From Muricoccus nepalensis (GTDB lineage: Bacteria > Pseudomonadota > Alphaproteobacteria > Acetobacterales > Acetobacteraceae): a DNA stretch of 38,049 nt. Shown here one piece after another: positions 16,267 to 23,614 of the stretch (positions within the stretch are counted from its first letter, which is position 1; each line of letters starts with the position of its first letter). The notes beneath the pieces are model-generated. The model saw nothing but the letters and a program-made list of their open reading frames with translations. It did no database searches and was not told the origin of the DNA. The position numbers and the translations under genes were made by a program. The stretch spans positions 18,598 to 56,646 of the forward strand of contig NZ_RCZP01000044.1 of the NCBI RefSeq assembly GCF_006438825.1, written 5' to 3'.

Positions 16267-17330
16267 GCCGGGCGGCGGAAGTGCGCTTCGAGCGCGTGTG
16301 GAAGCGCTTTGGTGCCAACAGCGTCGCGGTGCGCGACGTCTCCTTCACCGTGCCGGCCGGCACGCTGTGCACGCTGCTCGGCCCCTCCGGCTGCGGCAAG
16401 ACGACGACGCTGCGGATGATCGCCGGCCTCGAGTACCCGAGCGAGGGCCGCGTGCTCATCGGCGGCCGCGACGTCTCGGCCCTGCCGCCGGCCGAGCGCG
16501 ACGTCTCCATGGTGTTCCAGTCCTACGCCCTGTTCCCGCACATGACGGTGCTCGAGAACGTCTGCTACGGCCTGACCGTCTCCCGCCGCCCGCGCCGCGA
16601 GGCCGAGGCCGCCGGGCGCGCGGCGCTGGACAGCGTGGGCCTCGCCGGCTTCGACGCCCGCCTTCCCTCGGAGCTCTCGGGCGGGCAGCAGCAGCGCGTC
16701 GCCGTGGCGCGGGCCCTCGTGCTGGAGCCCTCGGTCCTCCTCTTCGACGAGCCCCTCTCGAACCTCGACGCCCGCCTGCGCCGCCGCATGCGCGAGGAGA
16801 TCCGCGAGCTCCAGCAGCGCCTCGGCGTCACGGTGGTCTACGTCACGCACGACCAGGCGGAGGCCTTGGCCATCTCGGACAAGATCATCGTCATGAACCA
16901 GGCGGTGATTGCCCAGGAGGGCACGCCGCGGGACCTCTACGAGAACCCGGCCAGCGCCTTCGTCGCGGGCTTCGTCGGCGAAGCCAACCGCCTTCCCGCG
17001 ACGCTCCGCCGCCTCGACGGGCAGGAGGGCGAGGTGCGGGTCGCGGAGGCCCGGCTGGTGCTCGCCCATCGCGGCCTGCCGGACGGCCCCGCGGAGCTGG
17101 CGCTGCGCCCCGAGGCGATCGCCGTCCTTCCCGCTGCCGACCCCGCCGCCATGCTGAGCGGCCGGGTCTCGAAGGCGGCCTATCTCGGGGGTGTCGTCGA
17201 GTACACGGTCGACACGGGCGCCGGCGAGGTCTTCGTCGTCTCCCCCGCCTCCGCCGGCGCCCACGCGCCCGGGGAACCCGTCGGGCTCCGTTTCGGCACG
17301 CACGGGGCGGCGCTTCTCCCGGGGGCCTGA
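16263..17330 (+). CDS. ABC transporter ATP-binding protein (AfuC/FbpC-like)
   Basis: This 355-residue protein energises the importer encoded just upstream. Walker A is GPSGCGKTTT (40-49), the Q-loop VFQSYALFPHMTV follows, the signature is LSGGQQQR, Walker B is VLLFDEP with DARLRRRM after it, and the switch His is in VTHDQAEA. The C-terminal third is a TOBE-type domain (LRPEAIAVL, GRVSKAAYLGGVVEYTV) found in iron, polyamine and sugar importers. It overlaps the permease stop by 4 bp. The operon probably ends here because a hairpin follows within 40 bp. Confidence 0.93.
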   Translation: MSRAAEVRFERVWKRFGANSVAVRDVSFTVPAGTLCTLLGPSGCGKTTTLRMIAGLEYPSEGRVLIGGRDVSALPPAERDVSMVFQSYALFPHMTVLENVCYGLTVSRRPRREAEAAGRAALDSVGLAGFDARLPSELSGGQQQRVAVARALVLEPSVLLFDEPLSNLDARLRRRMREEIRELQQRLGVTVVYVTHDQAEALAISDKIIVMNQAVIAQEGTPRDLYENPASAFVAGFVGEANRLPATLRRLDGQEGEVRVAEARLVLAHRGLPDGPAELALRPEAIAVLPAADPAAMLSGRVSKAAYLGGVVEYTVDTGAGEVFVVSPASAGAHAPGEPVGLRFGTHGAALLPGA

Positions 17331-17343
17331 GCCCCGTCGATGC

Positions 17344-17367
17344 GGGCAGGCCACACTCGGCCCGCCC
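17344..17367 (+). terminator. Terminator-like hairpin after the ABC importer operon
   Basis: GGGCaGGCC (17344-17352) and GGCCcGCCC (17359-17367) pair with one A-C mismatch around a 6-nt loop, 13 nt after the ATPase stop. No T-run follows, so it may be a weak or Rho-assisted terminator or a 3' stabilising structure. Confidence 0.4.
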
Positions 17368-17504
17368 CGAGCGCGCGCCCGGTCCGCCAGGGCGCATAAA
17401 CCCCCGTGCGCGGCGCATCCGGGCTATTCTGCCCTGCCGATCGCCTCGCCCGCAGGAACCGGCCCCCACCCCCAGCCCCGGAAGGAGGGCTCAGAGAGAG
17501 CCGC

Positions 17505-17921
17505 ATGCTGCAGACGATCGCCGACGCCACCTATGACATCGTCCAGAACTGGGGCGGCTACGCCCCCCACGCGATCTGCCTCCTGCGGGACCCCGCGATC
17601 ATCGCGACCATGGTCGTTACCAACCTCGGCGTGGCCGCCGCCTACTTCATGATCCCCTTTGCCCTCTGGCGCTTCCTCCGCCGTTTCGATACCTTACCGT
17701 TCCGGTCGGTCATCGTCATGTTCGTCGTCTTCATCCTTGCCTGCGGGACATCCCACGTGACGAAGGTCATGACGCTCTTCCTCGGCGGCTGGTCCTACTG
17801 GCTCGACGCGGCCGTCTGCACGGTCACGCTCATCGCCAGCCTGGGCACCGCCATCGGCCTCGTCCGCCACGGGCCCCGCATCGCCTCCCTGGCCGGCCGC
17901 CTGATCACCCGGCCCGCCTGA
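17505..17921 (+). CDS. Stand-alone ethylene-receptor-like (ETR1 N-terminal type) membrane sensor domain
   Basis: This 138-residue protein consists almost only of three transmembrane helices (about 33-58, 67-90, 99-121). It aligns with the ethylene-binding domain of ETR1: AAYFMIPFALWRFL matches ALAYFSIPLELIYF, and LPFRSVIVMFVVFILACGTSHV matches [22 protein letters not shown]. The copper ligands Cys65 and His69 of ETR1 correspond to Cys80 and His84. Tyr47, Ile50 and Pro51 match ETR1 Tyr32, Ile35 and Pro36, but ETR1 Asp25 is Asn40 and Glu38 is Ala53. An N-terminal PHAICLL resembles bacterial homologues. No output domain is attached; the histidine kinase gene follows after 5 bp. The ATG at 17505 has GAGAGAG close and AGGAGG farther upstream. 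Copper or ethylene binding is not proven. Confidence 0.8.
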   Translation: MLQTIADATYDIVQNWGGYAPHAICLLRDPAIIATMVVTNLGVAAAYFMIPFALWRFLRRFDTLPFRSVIVMFVVFILACGTSHVTKVMTLFLGGWSYWLDAAVCTVTLIASLGTAIGLVRHGPRIASLAGRLITRPA

Positions 17922-17926
17922 CCCTC

Positions 17927-19084
17927 GTGCTCGACGGCGCGACACTGTCCGGCTACGCGCCGTGGGTGGCGGCCGTCACGATCGGCATCGGCCTCGGCAC
18001 CTACGCCTGCATCACGATTTGGGACCGCCACGTCCGGCGGGAGGAGGCCGAGGCCGTCCGCCTCGTCCGCGAGCGGGAGGCCGCGGTGCAGGCGGCGGCG
18101 CGGGAGGCGCTCATCCGCGCCGAGCGCCACCGCGCGCTGGCCGAGGCCTCCGCCATCGTCCTCTGGCGCGCGGGCCCCGAGGGGCGGCTCATCGAGGCCG
18201 AGGGCTGGACCTCGCTCACCGGCCAGCCGCGCGAGGCCGCGCTCGGCAACGGCTGGCTGGCGATGCTCCACCCCGAGGACCGCGCCCGGGCCGCGGCGGC
18301 CTGGGCGGAGAGCTTCGCCGCCTGCCGCCTGATGGACGTCGAGTACCGCATCGCCACCGCCGCCGGCACCTGGCGCTGGTGCCGCTCCCGCGCCGTCCCG
18401 ATCGGCGCCGCCGTGCCCGAAGGGCGGGCGGACGAGTGGGTGGGCGTGCTGGAGGACGTGGACGACCGCCGCCGGGCCGAGGAGCACCGCCTCCTCGTCG
18501 CGCGCGAGGTGGACCACCGCGCGAAGAACGTCCTCGCGGTGGTGCAGACCATCGTCCGCCTCTCGGGCGCCGACACGGCGGAGGCCTACGCGGCCAATGT
18601 CTGGTCCCGCGTCGCGGCCCTGGCCCGCGCGCACGACCTCCTGGCCGAGGGCGGCTGGGCGAACACCGAACTGCGCGCCGTCGCGGAGCGGGAGCTGATG
18701 GCCTATGCCGGCGCGGGGGGTGCCGGGCCGGTGGCGATCGAGGGCGAGCCGCGCCCGATCTCGCCGCTGGCCGTGCAGCCGCTGGCCATGGTCCTGCACG
18801 AGCTCGCCACCAACGCGGCCAAGGGCGGCGCGCTGTCCCGGCCCGGCGGCACCGTCACGCTCCGCTGGTGGGAGGAGGGCCCCTCCCTCCGGATTCGCTG
18901 GGCCGAGGTCGGGGGGCCGCCGGTGGCGGAGACACCCCGCCGCTCGGGCTTCGGCACGCGCCTCATCGACGCGACGGTGAAGGGGCAGCTCGGCGGGACC
19001 CTGATGCGCGACTGGGCGCGGAGCGGGCTGGTCGTCGAGATCGCGCTCCCCCTCGCGCGGGTCACCGCCGCGCCAGGATCCTGA
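17927..19084 (+). CDS. HWE-family sensor histidine kinase with one TM segment and a PAS domain
   Basis: This 385-residue kinase starts at GTG 17927, only 5 bp after the ethylene-receptor-like gene and in another frame, so it is probably translated by coupling. One transmembrane helix is at about 12-32, a short coiled stretch follows, then a PAS domain (about 72-185, with FW..D-like GWTSLTGQ, LHPEDR and WRWCRSRAVPI). The HWE kinase core has His197 in REVDHRAKN, the N-box LHELATNAAKGGAL with His291-Glu292, the RWAEVGGPPV segment that carries the W.E of HWE kinases, and the G-box GFGTRLID. No response regulator gene is adjacent. Its last 23 bp overlap the convergent FAD oxidoreductase gene. Confidence 0.92.
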   Translation: MLDGATLSGYAPWVAAVTIGIGLGTYACITIWDRHVRREEAEAVRLVREREAAVQAAAREALIRAERHRALAEASAIVLWRAGPEGRLIEAEGWTSLTGQPREAALGNGWLAMLHPEDRARAAAAWAESFAACRLMDVEYRIATAAGTWRWCRSRAVPIGAAVPEGRADEWVGVLEDVDDRRRAEEHRLLVAREVDHRAKNVLAVVQTIVRLSGADTAEAYAANVWSRVAALARAHDLLAEGGWANTELRAVAERELMAYAGAGGAGPVAIEGEPRPISPLAVQPLAMVLHELATNAAKGGALSRPGGTVTLRWWEEGPSLRIRWAEVGGPPVAETPRRSGFGTRLIDATVKGQLGGTLMRDWARSGLVVEIALPLARVTAAPGS

Positions 19085-20213
19085 CCGGCCCCGCGCCGCC
19101 CTCCCTCCCGCCCGCCACCGGGCGCGGCCGGGAGGGCAGGCGCGTGCGGGCGGCGGCCAGGCGGGCGCCGGCCGGGAAGACCCCCGCCGCGAGGGTGAGC
19201 GCCCCCGGCGCGGCCTCCAGCAGCCGGGCGATCGCGCCGGCCCAGCGCATCGGCCGGCCGAGCTCCGCATCAAGCGCCCGGTGGAAGGCGGCGGAGGGCA
19301 CCCCCTCCAGGATCGCCCGCGCGGCGGCCATCCCGCCGGCCAGGGCCATCGCGACCCCGTCGCCGGCAAGGGAGGGCACCACCGCGAACTGGTCGCCCGC
19401 GCGGTAGAGGCCGCACGGAGCGCCCGCGCCGTCCCGGTGGCGGAAGCCGTAGGGCACGCCGCCCACGGCCAGCGGCCGCGCCAGCAGCGGCTCGGCGTCC
19501 CGCAGCAGCCGGGCGGCCAGGGCGGAGCCCGAGGCCACGCGGCCCAGCAGCGCCGCCGGGTCCCGCGCCTCCGATCCCACCGCGCGCAGGGCCGCGCAGA
19601 GATTCGCCTCCCGGCCCGCCCCCTCCCCGCCCCGCGGCTGCAGCCCGGCATAGCCGCCGGCGAAGGGCAGCAGCAGGACGGTGCCCTCCATCGGCCCCGC
19701 GAGCCGGAGCGGCAGCTTGAGCCCGATCTGGCCGCGCGTGGCGCTCCGGGCATGGCCGCGCAGCTCGTGCTTGCCGGTCGCCAGCACGACGGACCGCGCC
19801 GCCAGCCGCGCGCCGCCGGCGAGGCGGACGGACCAGCCCTCCCCCTCCCGCGCCGCGCCCGCCGCGCCGCGCCCGCGCAGCACCGTCGCACCCGCCCGGG
19901 CCGCCGCGTCGAGCAACGCCTCGTCCATGACGGCGCGCGGCAGGCTCCAGGCGGCGAAGGGCAGCGCCCAGGCGGCGTCGCGCGATCCCGCGGCCAGGGC
20001 GCCGCGCGAGACCGGCACGGCGCCGAGCGAGGGCAGCGGCAGGCCGAGCGACGCCATCAGCGCCGCGGCATCGGGCCCGAGGAACTCGCCGCAGACCTTC
20101 TCCCGCGCGGCCGCCTCGCGCTCCACGACCGTCACGCGCGCCCCCGCCCGCGCGAGGAGGATGGCCGCCGCCGCTCCCGCCGGCCCGCCGCCGATCACGA
20201 CCGTGCCGCTCAC
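19062..20213 (-). CDS. FAD-dependent oxidoreductase (geranylgeranyl reductase / PHBH-like)
   Basis: This 383-residue flavoprotein begins with the dinucleotide motif VVIGGGPAGAAAAILLARAG and Glu at the end of strand 2 (VVERE). KVCGEFLGPDA corresponds to the conserved Cys-Gly region of geranylgeranyl reductase-like proteins, VVLATG is the second nucleotide motif, and LAGDGVAMALAGG is the GD motif that contacts FAD ribose. The GTG start at 20213 overlaps the methyltransferase stop by 4 bp. It is the third gene of the type III polyketide synthase operon, so it probably hydroxylates or reduces the polyketide product; this is inference. The 3' end overlaps the convergent kinase gene by 23 bp. Confidence 0.85.
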   Translation of the reverse strand: MSGTVVIGGGPAGAAAAILLARAGARVTVVEREAAAREKVCGEFLGPDAAALMASLGLPLPSLGAVPVSRGALAAGSRDAAWALPFAAWSLPRAVMDEALLDAAARAGATVLRGRGAAGAAREGEGWSVRLAGGARLAARSVVLATGKHELRGHARSATRGQIGLKLPLRLAGPMEGTVLLLPFAGGYAGLQPRGGEGAGREANLCAALRAVGSEARDPAALLGRVASGSALAARLLRDAEPLLARPLAVGGVPYGFRHRDGAGAPCGLYRAGDQFAVVPSLAGDGVAMALAGGMAAARAILEGVPSAAFHRALDAELGRPMRWAGAIARLLEAAPGALTLAAGVFPAGARLAAARTRLPSRPRPVAGGREGGAGPVRILARR

Positions 20214-20905
20214 GCGCCGCCCTCGCCCGAGACGGTCCAGCGGAAGGGGAAGGCCCAGCGCAGCTCGGCCGGCACGCCCGCGCGCGCGACCAGCCCCTCC
20301 CAATCCGCGCGGGAGAAGCCGCGGGCGATGGAGACGGTGCTGTCGTGCACGACCATCGGGTCCATCCGCAGCAGCCGCACCCCCGCCCAGACGGTTGCCC
20401 AGGGGATCGGGTGGCGGTGCAGGTCGCTGATGAACCAGCCGAGCCGCGCCCGCGCCCTCATCCAGCGGAGGAAGCGCACCAGCGCGTCGTCGTCGAGGTG
20501 GTGCGTGAACAGCGCGCAAACCGCGGCGTCGAAGCGCTCGGCGGGGTCGAGGTCGAAGAGGTCCGCGGTGATCCAGCGGACCGGCAGGCCCGGGTGCCGC
20601 GCGCGCGCGTGGGCCTCGGCGTGGGGCGAGCGGTCGAGGGCCGCGAGCTCCACCGCGACGCCGCGCCGCGCGCCCCAGTCCGCCACCCGCGCGAGCATGT
20701 CGCCCCCGCCCGCGCCGACGTCGAGCACGCTCAGCTGCCGCGCGCCCGTCCGCCGGGCCAGCGCGTCCAGCCAGCGGAGCGTCGGGCGATAGGCGAGGCT
20801 CAGGCGGTTGATTCGCTCGAGGTCGCGGAGCGCGGAGGAGAAGGCGGGGAAGTCCTGCGCGGCGTCGTCCATGATCTCGGCCGCGGATGAGCGCGCGCGG
20901 AGCAT
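20210..20905 (-). CDS. Class I SAM-dependent methyltransferase
   Basis: This 231-residue cytosolic enzyme has SAM motif I LSVLDVGAGGGDML (about 58-71), the acidic Asp after strand 2 (AALDRS) and the ADLFDLDPAERFDAAVC region with FTHHLDDDALVRFL, which is typical of ubiquinone/menaquinone-type and small-molecule methyltransferases. The start ATG at 20905 is 2 bp after the polyketide synthase stop, and its stop overlaps the oxidoreductase start. The gene order suggests methylation of a polyketide-derived phenol, on oxygen or carbon. The acceptor cannot be identified from sequence alone. Confidence 0.85.
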   Translation of the reverse strand: MLRARSSAAEIMDDAAQDFPAFSSALRDLERINRLSLAYRPTLRWLDALARRTGARQLSVLDVGAGGGDMLARVADWGARRGVAVELAALDRSPHAEAHARARHPGLPVRWITADLFDLDPAERFDAAVCALFTHHLDDDALVRFLRWMRARARLGWFISDLHRHPIPWATVWAGVRLLRMDPMVVHDSTVSIARGFSRADWEGLVARAGVPAELRWAFPFRWTVSGEGGA

Positions 20906-20907
20906 CG

Positions 20908-21960
20908 TCAGACCGTCGCGAAGCGCATCGTCTCGGCGGAGAGGCCGGGGCCGAAGGCCATGGCGATCCCGCGCCGGCCGGGCGCGCGCTCCTCCATCAT
21001 CGCGCGCAGCACGAACATGACGGTCGGCGAGGACATGTTGCCGTGCTCGGCCAGCACGGCGCGGGATTGCGACAGCGCGCCCTGCGGCGGGCGGCAGGCC
21101 TCCTCCACCGCGTCCAGCACGGAGCGCCCGCCGGGGTGGATCGCCCAGAGGTCGTAGTCCTCCGCCTCCCTCCCGCCGAGAAGCGCGGGCAGGCGCGGCG
21201 GCAGGGCGCGGACGAGGCTCTTCGGCACCTCGCCGGAGAGCACCATGTCGAAGCCGTTGTCGCCGACGCGCCAGGCGATCTGCTCCTCCGCCTCGGGCAT
21301 GAGGGCGCAGCGGAAGCCGTCCAGCCGCAGGCCCTCCGGCTCGGCGCTGACGAGGGCGGCGGAGCAGCCGTCGCCGAAGAGAAGGAAGCAGAGAAGCTGC
21401 TCCACCTCCGGCCGCTCCTGCAGGTGCAGCGTGCAGAGCTCGAGGTTCACCACCAGCACGCGGGCTTCCGGGTCGGCGCGCACGGCGTCGTGGGCGAGGC
21501 GCAGCGCGACGATGGCGGCCTGGCAGCCCATGAAGCCGACATTCGTGCGCGCCACCGTCTCGTCGAGGCCGAGATGTGCGCTGAGAGCGTGGTCCAGCCC
21601 CGGCGCCGCGAAGCCGGTGCAGGAGGCAACGACGAGGTGGGTGATGCCGTCCAGCGGCCCCAGCGCCTCGACCGCGCGGAAGGCCAGCGCGGGCGCCTCG
21701 GCCTCCCAGCGCTCCATCCGGGCGCGGGTGGCGGGAAAGCGGCCCGGCTCGTAGAAGCCCTCGCGGTCGACCAGGCCGGGGCGCCCGTCGGGCTCGAGGA
21801 TGCTCCAGCGCCGGGCGATGCCCGAGCGGTCCGCCATGCGGGAGAACAGGCGCCGCTCCCGCTCCCCGGGGATCAGACCCTCGGCGAAGGCACGGAAGGT
21901 GCCGTGGACCTCGTGGACGGGCACCGCGGTGCCGATCCGGTTCAGGAAGACGGGGCTCAT
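20908..21960 (-). CDS. Type III polyketide synthase (chalcone/stilbene synthase-like)
   Basis: This 350-residue protein is a homodimer-type type III polyketide synthase that extends an acyl-CoA with malonyl-CoA. The catalytic triad is Cys146 (NVGFMGCQAAIVALRLA), His275 (WAIHPGG) and Asn308 (HGNMSSPTVMFV), all with family context. The late FGPGLSAETM is the conserved GFGPG-type loop. The length is normal for bacterial members such as alkylresorcinol or alkylpyrone synthases. The ATG at 21960 is first in a three-gene leftward operon with a methyltransferase and a flavoprotein. A phenolic lipid or alkylpyrone product is the most likely guess; starter unit and ring type are unknown. Confidence 0.92.
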   Translation of the reverse strand: MSPVFLNRIGTAVPVHEVHGTFRAFAEGLIPGERERRLFSRMADRSGIARRWSILEPDGRPGLVDREGFYEPGRFPATRARMERWEAEAPALAFRAVEALGPLDGITHLVVASCTGFAAPGLDHALSAHLGLDETVARTNVGFMGCQAAIVALRLAHDAVRADPEARVLVVNLELCTLHLQERPEVEQLLCFLLFGDGCSAALVSAEPEGLRLDGFRCALMPEAEEQIAWRVGDNGFDMVLSGEVPKSLVRALPPRLPALLGGREAEDYDLWAIHPGGRSVLDAVEEACRPPQGALSQSRAVLAEHGNMSSPTVMFVLRAMMEERAPGRRGIAMAFGPGLSAETMRFATV

Positions 21961-21996
21961 CCCCTCGCAACGTCGTCCCGCCCCGCGAAATTGCGA

Positions 21997-22019
21997 GGGC
22001 CCGGAATCGATCCGGGCCC
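21997..22019 (-). terminator. Perfect 9-bp hairpin between the RepA-like gene and the polyketide synthase operon
   Basis: GGGCCCGGA (21997-22005) and TCCGGGCCC (22011-22019) form a 9-bp stem with a 5-nt loop. Read on the minus strand it lies 39 bp after the RepA-like gene stop, so it could terminate that transcript ahead of the polyketide synthase operon. Only a short T-run (AATTT) follows, after six bases. A second, wider repeat CTCGCAA (21964-21970) / TTGCGAG (21991-21997) lies next to it, close to the polyketide synthase start, and could be an operator. Confidence 0.5.
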
Positions 22020-22057
22020 ACACGAGAGCGGCAGAGGCGGCCGAAGCCGCCCCGCGG

Positions 22058-23536
22058 CTAGCGGAAGGTCGGCCCGGGCGCCTTGCGGACGCGGCGGTTG
22101 ACCTCCTCGGCCGAGGCAATGCCGCCCTCCCAGAACTCGTCGATCAGGTCCCGGTTCGCCATGACCCAGGCCGAGACCCGCTCGAAGTCGCTCTGACCGA
22201 GGCCGCCGCTCACCTGCATGATGATCGGCTCGACCATGAGGATGGTCAGGCGGTCCGTGTCGAGGCGGGCGCCAGGGGTGACGCCGACGAGGATGTTCTC
22301 GTCCCCGTGGCCGCGCCGCAGCCACACCACCTGGGGCAGGCCGGTGAGGTGCGAGCGGAGCCGGATCATGTCCTCGGCGATCTGGTCGGCCGGGCCCGGA
22401 TCGGGCGCCTCGTCGCGGCGCGGGCGGCGGTCGTCCCGCGGCCGGTCATCGCGTGGCCTCTCGTCGCGGGGCCTCTCGTCGCGGGGCCGGTCCTCGCGGT
22501 AGCGCTCCTCGCGCGGCCTCTCGTCGCGCGGGCGCCCGTCCCGCGGACGGTCCTCCCGCACGCGATCCTCGCGCGGCCGGTCGTCCCGCGGGCGCTCGTC
22601 CCGGGGCCGCTCCTCGCGCGGGCGTTCCTCCGCGCGCGGCGGCGGTACTGGGGCGGTCTCGGGCGGCGGGGCCGGCGGCTGGACGGCCGCGGGCGGCGCC
22701 TCCACCGGGCGCGGCGGGACCGGCGCGGGCGGCGCGGCGGGCGCCGGCTGGGGGGCGGGGGCCGCGGGGCGGGCGTGGCGGACGCTCACGCCGTCGTCGT
22801 CGACCGCGAGCTCGATCGAGAGATCGGCCTCGAAGACGAGCCGGAGCGCCGACTCGAAGGCCTCGCGGAAGGCGGCGGCGTCCGCGCCCGGCGCGCCGAA
22901 TCGCGCCATCAGCTCCGGCCAGGGGGCGGTGACGGTGCCGTCGGTGCCGGCGCGCAGCAGCACCTCGCGCGTCCAGGCATGGGCGTCCATCGCCTCGGCC
23001 GAGGCCGAGAGGGCGCGCAGGATGCCGCGGTCCAGCGCCACCGCGTTCTCCGCCAGGCTCGCGAGGAAGCGGGCGTTCAGCTTCACCGAGGCCGGCCAGG
23101 CGCCGCCGCGGGGGCGCGAGCGGGCGTCGAGCACGGAGAGCTCCGGCCCGTCGTCCACGCTCGCCACGATCCGCGCGGTCAGCATCCGCTCCACCTGCTC
23201 GGCGAGCGGCGCGACCGCGCCCTCGCCAAGGCCCAGCTTCGCCGTCAGCGCCGCGGCGTCGGCGCCGAGCGCGACGGTCGGGCTGCCGGCGCGCAGCGCC
23301 GTGTCGCAGAGGAAGGCGAGCAGCAGCCGCAGCCCCGGTCCGTCGGGCAGCGTGTCGCCCGCCGTCGCCGGGGAAAGGCGCAGCGCGGCGTCGCCGCCCT
23401 CGCGCCGCCAGGGCTCGGTGCCCGGCGAGACGGGCAGGCCGAGGCGGCAGAAGGCAGCGTGCTGCCAGAGGACGGAGTCGGGCGCGGACGCGCGATCGGT
23501 TTCCGCCGCGACGGCTGGATCGGTACGTGTCGTCAT
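22058..23536 (-). CDS. RepA-like plasmid replication initiator homologue with pentapeptide-repeat linker
   Basis: This 492-residue protein starts at MTTRTDPAV; a longer in-frame reading to 23635 has no ribosome site. Residues 20-250 match the plasmid-encoded RepA family: LWQHAAFCRLGLP, G.GLRLLLAFLCDTALR, S.TVALGADAAALTAKLGL, LAEQVERML and KLNARFLASLAENAVALDRGILRALS. A Pro/Ala-rich linker (255-302) leads to 13 tandem pentapeptides of the form (D/E)xR(P/V/Y)R at 303-367 with a degenerate tail to 376. A globular 116-residue C-terminal domain follows (377-492, with LPQVVWLRRGHGDENILVGV) that I do not recognise. No partition genes or iterons accompany it and the neighbours are chromosomal, so it may be a domesticated initiator. 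Its function is unknown. Confidence 0.75.
   Translation of the reverse strand: MTTRTDPAVAAETDRASAPDSVLWQHAAFCRLGLPVSPGTEPWRREGGDAALRLSPATAGDTLPDGPGLRLLLAFLCDTALRAGSPTVALGADAAALTAKLGLGEGAVAPLAEQVERMLTARIVASVDDGPELSVLDARSRPRGGAWPASVKLNARFLASLAENAVALDRGILRALSASAEAMDAHAWTREVLLRAGTDGTVTAPWPELMARFGAPGADAAAFREAFESALRLVFEADLSIELAVDDDGVSVRHARPAAPAPQPAPAAPPAPVPPRPVEAPPAAVQPPAPPPETAPVPPPRAEERPREERPRDERPRDDRPREDRVREDRPRDGRPRDERPREERYREDRPRDERPRDERPRDDRPRDDRRPRRDEAPDPGPADQIAEDMIRLRSHLTGLPQVVWLRRGHGDENILVGVTPGARLDTDRLTILMVEPIIMQVSGGLGQSDFERVSAWVMANRDLIDEFWEGGIASAEEVNRRVRKAPGPTFR
22409..22630 (-). repeat. 15-bp tandem repeats encoding 13 charged pentapeptides
   Basis: The DNA has 15-bp periodicity with units such as GAGAGGCCACGCGAT-type variants on the coding strand, encoding (D/E)(D/E/G)R(P/V/Y)R thirteen times, then a degenerate DDRRPRRDE end. 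Copies differ at many synonymous positions, so the array is old or selected at protein level. Copy number could vary between strains. Confidence 0.8.
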
Positions 23537-23571
23537 GGGCGGGCGGGATTCAAACTCAAAAGGGAGAAGGA

Positions 23572-23605
23572 GGGCCGCGTGGCCAAGGGCTGAGTCACGC
23601 GGCCC
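23572..23605. promoter_or_regulatory. 10-bp perfect inverted repeat upstream of the RepA-like gene
   Basis: GGGCCGCGTG (23572-23581) and CACGCGGCCC (23596-23605) are exact reverse complements separated by 14 bp. The element begins 36 bp before the start codon of the RepA-like gene. It could be a leader hairpin or an autoregulatory operator; replication initiators often repress their own genes through inverted repeats, so the latter is attractive but unproven. Confidence 0.5.
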
Positions 23606-23614
23606 GGTACGCGC

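Noticed and set aside
21997-22019. A tRNA T-arm look-alike (5-bp stem, 7-nt loop ATCGATT on the minus strand), possibly an attachment-site remnant
   Set aside because: The rest of a tRNA is missing, the loop begins with A instead of T, and no integrase or direct repeat accompanies it; a terminator-like hairpin explains it better.
22409-22630. Short regular repeats that might be read as a CRISPR array
   Set aside because: The 15-bp units are contiguous, have no spacers, and lie in frame inside a protein as pentapeptides; no cas genes are present.
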